64,000 nucleotides of DNA from Zanthoxylum bungeanum (taxonomy: Eukaryota > Streptophyta > Magnoliopsida > Sapindales > Rutaceae). Positions within the stretch are counted from its first letter, which is position 1; each line of letters begins with the position of its first letter. The translations under genes and the position numbers were made by a program. The notes beneath the pieces were generated by a model. That model was given only the letters and a program-made list of their open reading frames with translations, did not search any database and had not been told where the DNA came from. This document shows, piece by piece, positions 1-11,032 of this stretch. The stretch lies in contig SKCR01038891.1 in assembly GCA_019454045.1 (NCBI GenBank), forward strand, positions 62,001 to 126,000. Reading direction: 5' to 3'.

Positions 1-779
1 CGAAATAGACTAGTATTGCACTTGTGCGCGTTGTGGGAGCATAACGACATAATTATCATATATTTGGGTATTGGATACTCATGCAAGTGTAATAGGAGGT
101 TGTGTTTACCGATGGTACGGAAACAGCTTCACTCTGGATAGACCCCTCAGATTCCATTGGTAGTATGACTATGTGTCTATGGAAGTCCGAATCAGGGTAG
201 GTGTATTTGGTCTTAACCTGAGACTTGCACCGCTAATACTTGCGACAATCAATATGCTTTGGTTTTGGTCGTCCAGGGCTTTAACAGGTTCTGTGTACGC
301 CTCTTCTGAGTATATTGAGAATCGCAGTGTATTGGGTGTGATGTCAAGATGAAAGTATCACTTCATTCATATGGAGATGATGGTCACGTAGGATACGGAA
401 CTGGTGCTCTTATATGCTGCAGCTATCGGGATAATATGACTAGGTCATGATTATCCGATTATAGAGACTAGTTACCAGAGATCCGATATGTGCTTCGTAC
501 GGGGCAGACACAATTCCAGCCCCAGGCCTAGCAAGTGACATCAGATACTGGATCGCAATACGCAATACTACGTATACTACGCATGATATAGATTACATAT
601 TCCTTTAAGAATATTTCTGGAGAATTGGGTAGGCACGATGCTTTGCTAGAAGCCAACCATGTCTTGTAAATTGGTAAAAACGTAGTACTAGGTACGTACG
701 TGTTTGGATAGTTCGACAACCGGATTTACTGCCAACATATCCAGGGATCTCATGGGTCGCTTCCCGAAGATTTTCTGAT

Positions 780-1110
780 GACGTATGACTCGCACATAAT
801 TAATCTGGGATTAATTATTAGAGAGAGAAAATTAATCTAAGATTAATTACAGAGATATTTTATCTGGGATAAAATATTATTTAAAGAGAGAGAACAATTA
901 ATTTGGATTTAATCGATAAATTAATATATTCGATATATTAAACGAAATTAGATTTCGACGCGGAATTAAAATTAGATTTTAATTCGGGTGAACGATTTAA
1001 TTTAGAATTAATTCGCTAGCGACATGAATAGTAATTATGCTAGGCATAATTATTTAATTAAATTTGATTTAATTACGTCGCAACGGAAAATTCGTTAATT
1101 CGGAATTAGC
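780..1110. repeat. Array of short AT-rich palindromes in the LTR
   Basis: A run of imperfect inverted repeats built on AATTAATC..GGATTAATT, TTTATC..GATAAA, GAAATTAGATTTC and AATTAAAATTAGATTTTAATT-like units. The same array occurs in the LTRs of Copia-2 (10185-10470, 17935-18210) and Copia-3 (20740-21020, 28735-29040), but is missing from the 3' LTR of Copia-1. The array is directly visible; a function is not known. Confidence 0.75.
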
Positions 1111-1420
1111 GAACCCGAGCTCGGGAGTGTTTGCGGGACCACTCGCATTTAGAATCAAGTGGGGCCCACAAGTCACATCACGCGTCACATCATTAGTCAT
1201 TCAAGTGATGCAAGTCACATCAACTTTGAGTGATGTGATGCAAGTCACTTTTGATTGATGTGAGTTGATGGAAGACTTTAAAGTCTTGTACCATTTTTTT
1301 GAAAAATGGGTATTTGGTATTTGATTTTTTGAAAATAAAAAACATAACACACATTACCATCTTCTCTCCTCTCCCTCTCCATTCACGGCAAGAAGCCATT
1401 TTTCTCTTTTTTGGTTCTCT

Positions 1421-1693
1421 TTGCCGAGAACAACAATGATGAACAAGGAAGATTTGTGGCAAATTTTCAAGATGCTAGCAAATCCAAGGGGTCTTACAAT
1501 GGTGATAGGGAAACCAACTCTTGAGCATGGAATCCACAATCAAAGCTTGGAGCTTGGAGGACATCCATGGAGGAGTATGACCGAATCCAAGGAGCACAAA
1601 CAAAGGGCAATGCCGAGAGCCTCAATGAGGATTTTTGTTGTTCTTCGCATCGCAAAAGCCTATCAAAGTGAGTATTCCGCAACTTCACTTTGA
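1421..1693 (+). other. 90-codon open frame inside the LTR, doubtful gene
   Basis: An ATG-to-TGA frame of 90 codons lies near the 3' end of the 5' LTR and is also open, with the same length, in the 3' LTR at 8919-9191. The predicted product is basic, with no domain I recognise. Related LTRs of Copia-2 and Copia-3 do not keep an equivalent long frame. Persistence in two copies of the same element can simply reflect their common origin at insertion, so this is noted rather than claimed as a gene. Confidence 0.2.
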
Positions 1694-1751
1694 TGTATTC
1701 ACAGGTTTTCATTGCTTAATTGATCTTAGGAAGACTTAGAAAACCCAACAA

Positions 1752-1764
1752 TGGTATCAGAGCC
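1752..1764 (+). promoter_or_regulatory. Primer binding site (tRNA-iMet type) of Copia-1
   Basis: TGGTATCAGAGCC starts one base after the LTR end. It is the usual plant copia site complementary to the 3' end of initiator methionine tRNA and primes minus-strand DNA synthesis. It fixes the end of the 5' LTR. Confidence 0.92.
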
Positions 1765-2254
1765 TTGATTAAGCATAAAATTGATTTAGGGTAAAATTTG
1801 GGTAAAATTGATTTGAGCATGATTTGATGAAATTGATTGTTTGAATATGCTTGAATGATGATAACTTAGAGTTATGCATGATCAATTTGATGAAAATTGA
1901 ATTGGATTAATTTTTCCCCAAATATTAGGCTTGGCCGAATGGTGTTGATGCCCTAAATGTCATGGTAATTTTGTTTTTTGATCATTGGATGAGTTGGAAG
2001 ACTTGGGATAAATTGATTTAGGATTTAATTGGATTAAAATCGAAATCGGATTTAAAATCCCTAAATTACCGTGAGCTTCAAAGCATGAATTGGGATTGAT
2101 ATTGCTTCAATTGTGTTGGACATGAATTGATAATTAGTAAGCATGATTAATTATGTAAATTGGTATTTTGGAAATGTTGATTTAAGTAATTAATTATGGC
2201 TTATACACTTTAGTTAATTGAATTGTGAAATTGGAATTTTGTAATTTAATTAGT

Positions 2255-2550
2255 TGGGCTAAATTTGGAATTGGGCTTTTAAAGTTGTATTTGGGCTTAA
2301 TGGGCTTGGTTGGGCCAAGTTTGGTTTAGGTTAATTGGTTGGATCCAATTGGGCCTAAAACCATTTCCATAAAGTCCAAATATGATTAAATGGGCCTTTA
2401 AAATTTTAATTGGGCCTAATAGGCCTAAATTGATTTTTGGCTAAATGGTGATTCCTTATTGGGCTTTGGTTGCCAAAGTCCATGCCTTATAAATTAATTG
2501 AAAGCCCATTGGACTTTAATTGAATTGACATTGGATGTTAAATTGGGCTT
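2255..2550 (+). promoter_or_regulatory. Cluster of TGGGCY hexamers in the Copia-1 leader
   Basis: Ten TGGGCC or TGGGCT motifs occur within about 300 bases. TGGGCY is the known plant 'site II' element bound by TCP transcription factors. The cluster is retained in the Copia-2 and Copia-3 leaders. Whether it acts in DNA, in RNA, or is a compositional remnant is not shown by the sequence. Confidence 0.4.
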
Positions 2551-3294
2551 TGAGACCCATAATGATTAGATTTAGAATTTAAGTCGCAAATGCTCATTAA
2601 TAAAGTGTAATTATTTAATTTAGAATTAAATAAAGAATTAATATTGAATACAAATTAAATTGGATTTAATGTTGTAGTTTGATATAATTCGAGAATTCGT
2701 ACTTTGAGTTATTATTCTTAAAACAAGTTTGACTCGCGCAAATCAAATCGTTGTTTGAACATTGGATGGTCATTAATTTCAGATTAATTAATTGGATTAG
2801 ATTGATTGATAACATGCTTTGTGTGAATACATGGATGTGATGCATGAATAATGTATATCGGATGGATATTAGATGGGTGAGGGCAATTTTGGAAATGTTG
2901 TAATAATTTAGAATTTATTAAATTGGACCTGCGTGTCCAGCCTATTACCTCTTGACTCTTTGTATTTATCTTCTCACCTATTCCCCTCAATGTAAATGAG
3001 GTTTCTTTAGAAGTGTTATATAATTGGGTAGAAGTAAGATTTGTGCTAGCGGGAGAGATGAAAGGGAGAGATTTGTTCTAGGAACTAGTTGTTTTAAATA
3101 TCCATCCGCAAATCATTATTAATTTATTTATCGCGCCTTATTATGCTTTTAAAATGCATGTTTAAGGGTGTATGATGAGACCTTAACAAAGATAATTAAT
3201 CGGTTGCCAATTACGCGAAAAAACTCTCAACATATATTAAGCGTTTTTCCTTTCATTGAATGATTCATTCTCAAGATCTAAGATTGGCACTGGT

Positions 3295-3673
3295 TTGTTG
3301 GCCAAAGTCAAGGCCTTTGTCCATCGCGGATGTGTTTGAATCATGAAGGCTTTGTTCCATATCTTGTGTCTTGTCCAAGTTGTGATTTGTTGGCCAAAGT
3401 CAAGATCATTTCTTGTCCATCGACATCGATTACGAAGCTTTCCAAGGTCAATGGGTCCCGCTTAACTGGAATCATTAAGTTTGTTATGCCAAAGCCAAGG
3501 CTTAGTTGATTCAGAGGAAAAAGGTTAGGTAATATATCGGATATATTGGCATATATTAGATATATGTTTCGGACTTGGATGTCCACCCACTGAATCTAGG
3601 AATTGGATGAGATCCAATTGATCTTAGAGATCTACATGGTTAAATATCATACAATTTGTTGGCCAAAGTCAAG
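3295..3673 (+). repeat. Three copies of an 18-base leader motif
   Basis: TTGTTGGCCAAAGTCAAG occurs at 3295, 3387 and 3656; its core TTGGCCAA is an 8-base palindrome. The three sites are retained at matching positions in Copia-2 (12559, 12650, and 12920 with one change), and the reverse complement lies in the Copia-3 leader. Repeated palindromic leader motifs could be RNA dimer contacts, but this is inference. Confidence 0.6.
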
Positions 3674-4064
3674 GTTGTGTGTTATTTAACGGGATCCTAG
3701 CCCACTAGGAAACAAGGTTTCCCGAGTACTCAACAGAGGGTTAGAGGCTCGCCGAAAAATAGTGGGAGGCAAGTATTAAATTTGCAATTTCGTTTAGATA
3801 CTTGCCAATACACGCTCATTTCATTTTTCGTCATTAATTAATAAATATATTAGTTGGACTAATATTTAATCGTTGTTTTAATTAAACAGTTGGACTGTAT
3901 TCAAACTACTTCAAATAATAGTTGATTATATAATTGGATTATAGTAATCAATATATTTGAATTTAACCAATCAAATTATAGTTAATTATATAGTTAGACT
4001 ATAGTAATCATTATATTCAATAGTACCTGAAATCGTTGATTGGATAGTTGGACTATAGCAATCA

Positions 4065-4790
4065 AGATAAATGAAAGATAAACGTTTAAAACATAAACCT
4101 GGGTAAAAATGTCATTAAACGGCTTTAATTTTCAGATTGGGAATAAAACTTCAGGATAGTCCTGGAAACTGAGAAGTTATTCTATTTGATAGAATAACCT
4201 CTTGGGCCTAAGCCCGGAGTTGAGCAAATAGTAGAACATGATCTTTGGAAGATTCATGTGATGATAACTTTAGTGCTCAATCCGTTATGCTTACTACAAT
4301 GACACTTTAATTCCGTTATCAAAATTAAGGATTAGATCCTTATAACATGATGATGAAATTAAAGATCTTCATAGATCTATTCTTAGATCTTAGAAGTACA
4401 AATTGCATAAAAAGCTCTTTAGCTCGAGAATGTCAGAGGGTACATCTGTCGAACACTAGGTGTCACAGAGGATTGCTGACATCGATCAGCTAGGTTAGCT
4501 GGGCATTACCTACGTGGCTGAGACTACCAAAGATTTGATCTTATAGTCTCTACCCGAAAGCTGGAGCATGTTCATTGTGAACCAAGAGTAAACTCTTGGA
4601 GAGTTGATGAATATGCTCTAGGAGGCAGAGCCAGAGCTTCTAAAATGGGCAAAGGCAAAATCATCACAGTCTTTTAAGAAGACAAATGACATATTCCAAG
4701 ATGTCTGCCTAAACTGTGGCAAACGGGGTCACTGGATGCGTGACTGTCGTATGGACAAGGCAGACATGAAGGAAGTGAAGACGGGCAAGG
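4065..4790 (+). pseudogene. gag: gag pseudogene of Copia-1
   Basis: Homologous to the Copia-2 gag starting at 13202. The start codon has become ATA and several stops and frameshifts follow. The best-kept part is the CCHC zinc knuckle at 4706-4747, reading C-L-N-C-G-K-R-G-H-W-M-R-D-C, which binds RNA in the capsid protein. Not capable of making full Gag. Confidence 0.8.
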
Positions 4791-7706
4791 CTCCGACTTC
4801 AAGTATGTTTGTCATAAACATGTTCACTACTGATTTCAAAATTGGATTTTGATACTATATTGTGGTACATAAGATATGTACTGATGTGCAGAATCTGCTG
4901 ATAAGCAGGAGACTGGCTTCAGTTGAGATTGATCTGCGAATCGGAAACGGGACAAGAGTCGCTGTTTTAACCGTAGAAACCTAAGTTTAGGAACTACCAT
5001 TCGGGTATATACTTAAATTAGGAAACTGTTATAATGTACCTAGTTTGACTAGAAACATTATCTCTATATCAGGGTTTAATCCGTTGCGGATATACCTTTA
5101 TATTCTAGAACACTAAAGTGTTTTATTTTATAAAGATGATATTGAGATAAACACATTAGATGTGAATAACAATATTTATATTTTGAATATAAATAAATCT
5201 CAAACGTATGACATAACAAACAAATAGCTCAAACTGATTTGATGAGATGAGACTTATTTGTGGCATTGTTGTCTGGGACACATTAAACAAGACTCGTATA
5301 TCCACACTTTTGAAGAGTGGATACTAGGACAAATTTGATTCTATTCAAATGATGTATACGAATCTAGTTTATTAGGCAAAGTGCCTAAAACACATTTTAC
5401 TTGGTAAAAGTGTAAGTGCCACCGATCTGTTAGCCCTCGTTCATAGTGACGTAAGTGGGCCCATATCTAGCTAGTCTAGAGGTGGATATGAACGCTTCAT
5501 AACCTTTTTGGATGTGGCATCGCGTTATGGTTATGTGTTTCTTTTGAAACACGAATCGTAAACTTTTGATAGATTCAAAGAGTTTCGACACGAAGTTGAC
5601 AGACAGATCGGCTAAAGTATAATACCATCACGGTTAGACCGTGGTGGAAAATACTTAAGCAATAAGTTTCTCAACTATATGAAAGAGTATAGTATTCTTT
5701 CACAGTGGACTCCTCCCGGAACACCCTAATTAGCGGTGTGTCCGAACAGAGAAACCGAACTTTGTTGGACATAGTAAGGTTAATAATGAGTCGCTCTGAG
5801 CTACCATTTTCCTTTAAGGGATATGCATTAAACAATGCAATACTTATTTTGAATAAGGTTCCATAAAAATATGTTAGACGGATTTCATATTAGATATGAA
5901 CATGAAAGAAACATGGTTTTCTCATTCCTGAAGATTTGGGTTTGCTAGGCATATGTTTGGATGATACCAAACTAGAACCCAAATCAGATAAGTGCCTAAT
6001 TTGTAAATGGTTATCCTAGGGAAACCAAAGTATAGTACTTATACAACTCACAAGAGAACAATTTAATTGTTGCTCGCTATGCGGTTTTCCTAAGAGGAAT
6101 ACCTATATACAGTGGTAAGTGAGAAGAAAGTAAAACTCGATGAAAATCGGAGTGATACTGTTCCTGGCACTGAGTCCTAATGGAACACAAACATTTCATC
6201 AAGGATGAAACTGTACCACAATATTCGAATACACAAGAACCGCGTAAGTCGGAGAGAGTCAGAAAACAACCTGGGAGGTATGGGTTTCTGATCTCACCTC
6301 ATAAAGATGTCAATCTTATTGAGGAAGACGAACTGACTTCGTATAAGGAAGTGATACAAGGTATCGACTCCCTATCATGGCAAAGTGCCATGAAGTCCGA
6401 AATGGATTCCATGTATACCAACTAAGTTTGGACACTAGTTGTTGTACCGGAAGGCATTATGCCTATTGGTACTATATAAGTCTTCAAGGAAGACATACAT
6501 GGATGGCAACATACCAACGTGCAAAGCTAGGCTTGTAGTGAAAAGGTATCGTTATCAACATTGTGTCGATTACGACGAAACCTTTTATTCGTTGCCATGG
6601 TTAAATCCATTTGGATAATGCTTGCTAATGCTGCATGTTTCATTCATGAAATATGACAGCTGAACGTCAAAACCACTTTCCTTAAATGGAAATCGTTTGG
6701 AGGATGTTTACAACATCCTGATGGTTTTGTCATACCAAAACAAGCAAACAAGGTTTGCAAGATAATTCGATCCATTTATGGATTGAAGTAAGCATTGCGT
6801 TCTTGGAACCATCGTTTTGATGTAATCATAATGGTATATGATTTAATTCAAAACGAAAATGATTCTTGTGTATATAAGAAGGTTAGTGGGAGCACACTGA
6901 CAATGATTGTCCTAAATAATGATGACATGTCATTTCTTGGAAATGACATTCCCATAATACAATCGGTGAAAGCTTGGCTTTCATAAAATTCTCCATAGAA
7001 TACTTATGAGAGACAACCTTTATTCTAGGAATAAAGATCTACTGGGATAGATCTAAAGGTTGTTGGCACTCTCCGAGAACTCGTACATTGAAAAATATGT
7101 ATGCGACCTGGTGTCTCATATACTTTGAGCATATGGAGTCACAATCAGGCCAATCCAAGTGATAGTCACTGGATTGATGTTAAGAACATCCTTAAGTATC
7201 TTAGATGAACTACGAATGATGTCTTATACTACGGAGAAGGTGAACTTGAAGTGACTGGGTTCACTACTGCAAGTTTCCTAACCGATAAAAATGACTATAA
7301 GTCAAAACAAAGGTACTATATAGTTTGAATAACGGAACAAGAGCTGGAAATCTTCCAAGCAAGATACTGTTACCAAATCAACAACAAAAGCGGAATATTG
7401 CTGCAGCTGAGGCAGCAAAAGAAGCACTTTTGATCTATAATAATCCTAATAAGATTAGGAATAGTTCTGTTAGCATCTGAGCTAGGCTACATCACAGGCT
7501 AAAGAAGTAATGGTCTCATCAACGATCCAAGTGTATACTTCAAGTATTCATCTGATTCGTTCGGATGATAGATCGTGGCGATGTGATGATCAAATAAATC
7601 GCATCAGATGAAAACTTTGCAAATCCGCTGACGAAAGCAGTTTCTCAGCAGAAATTTGAGCGAACCGTATATAGTTCAAGTGTAGGACACTTGAGTGATT
7701 GGCTAT
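4791..7706 (+). pseudogene. pol: pol pseudogene of Copia-1 (protease, integrase, RT, RNase H)
   Basis: Collinear with Copia-2 pol. A degraded protease region lies near 4830-5060, where the DSG motif is lost by frameshift. GAG-pre-integrase and integrase core fall around 5250-5960. The integrase-RT linker starts near 6180, RT runs to about 7010, and RNase H to about 7706, ending with the conserved run before the polypurine tract. The longest surviving open pieces are 6180-6425 and 6795-6986. The YVDD motif near 6920 is damaged. This is the most decayed of the four copia elements here. Confidence 0.85.
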
Positions 7707-7707
7707 A

Positions 7708-7722
7708 GGCCAAGTGGGAGAT
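7708..7722 (+). promoter_or_regulatory. Polypurine tract of Copia-1
   Basis: GGCCAAGTGGGAGAT lies immediately before the TGTTGG of the 3' LTR. It is the site of plus-strand priming in LTR retrotransposons and has the usual position and purine richness. It fixes the LTR start. Confidence 0.85.
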
Positions 7723-9248
7723 TGTTGGACAATTATGACCCATAGCATTACTATTTGTATAGAACATTGTGTTATTGTACAAATTAACTATGTGACAAAG
7801 GAAATTGCTCTTTTATCATTTGTAATTAGATTACCGGGATATATAAATGATACAAGTTCATATGATTAGTTCCGGATTGATAAGATATGAGACAATATCA
7901 ATCAATGAAGGTTTAATCATTAAAACATCCCTAGTCGAAGTATTATCGAGATTGGACATCGATAATGCGAAATAGACTTGTATTGCACTTGTGCGCGTTG
8001 TGGGAGCATAACGACATAATTATCATATATTTGGGTATTGGATACTCATGCAAGTGTAATAGGAGGTTGTGTTTACCGATGGTACGGAAATAGCTTCGCT
8101 CTGGATAGACCCCTCAGAATTCCATTGGTAGTATGACTTTGTGTCTATGGAAGTCCGAATCAGGGTAGGTGTATTTGGTCTTAACCTGAAACTTGCACCG
8201 CTAATACTTGCGACAATCAATATGCTTTGGTTTTGGTCGTCCAGGGCTTTAACAGGTTCTGTGTATGCCTCTTCTGGGTTTATTGAGAATCGTAGTGTAT
8301 TGGGTGTGATGTCAAGATGAAAGTATCACTTCAGTCATATGGAGATGATGGTCACGTAGGATACGGAACTGGTGCTATTATATGTTGCAGCTATCGGGAT
8401 AATATGACTAGGTCATGATTATCCGATTATAGAGACTAGTTACCAGAGATCCGATATGTGCTTCGTACGGGGCCGACTCAATTCCAGCCCCAGGGCTAGC
8501 ACGTGACATCAAATACTGGATCGCAATACGCAATACTAGGTATACTACGCCTGATATAGATTACATATTCCTTTAAGAATATTTCTGGAGAATTGGGTAG
8601 GCACGGTGCTTTGCTAGAAGCCAACCATGTCTTGTAAATCTGTAAAAACGTAGTACTAGATACGTACGTGTTCGGATAGTCCGACAACCGGATTTACTGC
8701 CAACATATCCAGGGATCTCATGGGTCGCTTCCCGAAGATTCACCGATGTGAGTTGATGTGAGTTGATGGAAGACTTTAAAGTCTTGTACCATTTTTTTGA
8801 AAAATGGGTATTTGGTATTTGATTTTTTGAAAATAAAAAACATAACACACATTACCATCTTCTCTCCTCTCCCTCTCCATTCACGGTAAGAAGCCATTTT
8901 TCTCTCTTTTGGTTCTCTTTGCCGAGAACAACAATGATGAACAAGGAAGATTTGTGGAAAATTTTCAAGATGCTAGCACATCCAATGGGTCTTACAAAGG
9001 TGATAGGGAAACCAACTCTTGAGCATGGAATCCACAATCAAAGCTTGGAGCTTAGAGGACATCCATGGAGGAGCATGACCGAATCCAAGGAGCACAAACA
9101 AAGGGCAATGCCGAGAGCCTCAAGGAGGATTTGTTTTGTTCTTCGCATCGCAAAAGCAGATCAAAGTGAGTATTCCTCAACTTCACTTTGATGTATTCAC
9201 ATGTTTTCATTGCTTAATTGATCTTAGGAAGACTTAGAAAACCCAACA
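7723..9248 (+). repeat. 3' LTR of Copia-1, internally deleted
   Basis: 1526 bases from TGTTGGACAA to CCCAACA. It matches the 5' LTR, but near 8741-8750 it jumps from the equivalent of 776 to that of about 1258, a net loss of about 470 bases covering the palindrome array. Short GATGTGAGTT repeats sit at the join (8746-8767), which fits slippage or recombination. Confidence 0.9.
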
Positions 9249-11017
9249 GTAATTAGAGTACTTGAATATATAAATGATAAAAGTCCTTATGATTAGTTCC
9301 AGATTAATAAGATATGAGATATTATCAATCCACGTAAGGTTTAATTATTAAATATCCCAAGTCGTAGTATTATCGAGACTTGACATCGATAATGCGGAAT
9401 AGGCTAGTATTGCACGTGTGTGCATTATGGAAGCTTAATGTCATAGTTATCATATATTTAAGTATTGGATACTTATGCAAGTGTGATAGGAGGTTGTGTT
9501 TGCCGATGGTACAGAAACAGCTTCGCTCTGGATAGACCCCTCGGAATCCCATTGGTAGTATGACTATATGTCTATGGGAATCTGAATCAGGGTAGGTATT
9601 TGGTCTTAACCTGAGACTTGCATCGCTAATACTTGCGACAATCAGTACGCTTTGGTTTTGGTCATCCGGGACTTTAACAGGTCATGTGTACGCCTCTTCT
9701 GGGTTTATTAAGAATCGTAGTGTATTGGGTATGATGTCAAGATGGAAATATCACTTCAGTCATATGGAGATGATGATCACGTAGGGATACATAACTGGTA
9801 CTCTAATATATTGCAACTATAGGGATAATATGACAAGGTCATGATTATCCGATTAAAGAGACTAGTTGCTAGTGATCCGATATATGCTTCGTACGAGGCA
9901 GACACAATTCCAGCCCCAGGCCTAGCATGTGACATCTGATACTGGATCGTAATATGCAATACTTAATATACTACGCTTGATAAAGATTATGTATTTCCTT
10001 AAAAGAACATTTCTGGAGAATTGGGTAGGCACGGTGCTTTGCTAGAAGCCAACCATGTCTTGTAAATCGGTAAGAATGTGGTACGGGGTACGCACGTGTT
10101 CGGATAGTCCGACGACCGGATTTACTGCCAACATATTCAAGAATCTCATGGGTCGCTTCCCAAAGATTCACCGATGACGTTTGACTCGAACAGAATTAAT
10201 CTAGGATTAATTATAAGAGAGAGAAAATTAATCTGGGATTAATTATGGCAAGAATTTATCTGGGATAAAATTCGAATAGTAGAAAGAGAACGATTATTTG
10301 GAAATAATCGATTAAATAATATATTCGATATATTAATTGAAATTAGATTTCAATGCGGAATTAAAATTGGATTTTAATCCGGGCAAACGAATTAATTTAG
10401 AATTAATTCGTAAGCGACTTTAATAATAATGTCGCAACGGTAAATTCGTTAATTCGGAATTAAACGAACCCGGGCCCGAGCGAAGCTGCGTGTTGGATTT
10501 TTCGACTTAAATTCTGAATTTACAAGTGGTGGGACCCACTTGAGTTACATCAACTAGTTTGACTAGTGATGAAAGTAGTTGATGGTTCAGTGTAAAGCTT
10601 AGATTGCTTGTTTTTCACTCAACCAAAGTCCAACACACTTTGTCATTTGGAATGACATATACCAAATTGTGTTGGTAAATGGTAATTGGATTTTAGAAAT
10701 CAAAAATAAAAAAAAAAAACAAAAGACTCTCCTCTCTCCCTCCTCCAAAAGCCGAGAGCTTCTCCTCTTCCCTTAGAAATTTTGTTGCAAAATTTTCTTC
10801 AAGCTAGCACTTTCAAGGAGTCATTCAAGGTGTTAGGGAAACTAATCCCTTGAGTTTGGAACACAAAGGAAGGCTTGGAGCCCTTACCAAGGATCAAAAA
10901 GTTTTGAACTTCATACATCTATCAAATCCGATCATTGTAAGTGTTTCCGCAACTTCTTTGAGTATTCACACGCATATCATGATTAGAGATCATTGTCATG
11001 TTCTAGGAACACTAACA
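9249..11017 (+). repeat. 5' LTR of Copia-2, missing its first 101 bases
   Basis: Begins at GTAATTAGA (equivalent to 17261) and ends ACTAACA directly before the primer site. It is about 265 bases longer than the matching part of the 3' LTR, which lost the segment equivalent to about 9575-9838. It contains the palindrome array at 10185-10470. The missing start probably lies upstream of Copia-1, outside the window. Confidence 0.85.
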
Positions 11018-11018
11018 A

Positions 11019-11032
11019 TGGTATCAAGAGCC
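11019..11032 (+). promoter_or_regulatory. Primer binding site of Copia-2 (one-base variant)
   Basis: TGGTATCAAGAGCC lies one base after the LTR end. Relative to the normal tRNA-iMet site it has an additional A after TATCA, which would bulge in the primer duplex. Confidence 0.85.

Larger units (their letters stand above)
1..1750 (+). repeat. 5' LTR of Copia-1 (partial)
   Basis: Matches 7968-9248 through most of its length, and its end CCCAACA is followed at once by the primer binding site. Against the 3' LTR it carries about 470 additional bases (roughly 776-1258), an AT-rich palindrome-rich block, so the 3' copy has a deletion. The full LTR would be about 2.0 kb. The pyrimidine-rich stretch near 1360-1385 followed by an ATG at 1421 resembles a transcribed leader. 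No clear TATA box was identified. Confidence 0.88.
1765..4064 (+). other. Non-coding leader of Copia-1
   Basis: About 2.3 kb between primer site and gag with no credible gene. It holds a cluster of ten TGGGCC/TGGGCT hexamers (2255-2550) and three copies of TTGTTGGCCAAAGTCAAG (3295, 3387, 3656). Homologous leaders are present in Copia-2 (11033-13201) and, inverted, Copia-3 (26033-28195). Leaders this long are unusual for small copia elements and may carry packaging or translation signals; that is inference. Confidence 0.8.
1..9248 (+). mobile_element. Copia-1: decayed Ty1/copia LTR retrotransposon (5' end cut by window)
   Basis: The order is LTR, tRNA-iMet primer site, long leader, gag, protease, integrase, RT, RNase H, polypurine tract, LTR. 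Integrase before RT marks it as Ty1/copia. The 3' LTR begins TGTTGGACAA at 7723 and both LTRs end CCCAACA (1750 and 9248). The first base of the window matches 7968, so about 245 bases of the 5' LTR lie upstream. All coding frames carry stops and frameshifts. Directly after 9248 the sequence enters the interior of a related LTR (Copia-2), which suggests that Copia-1 inserted there; the left target duplication is outside the window. The copia sublineage was not determined. Confidence 0.9.

Noticed and set aside
1220..1712. Minus-strand small ORFs in the Copia-1 LTR
   Set aside because: They overlap each other and the plus-strand frame, change between LTR copies and show no domain.
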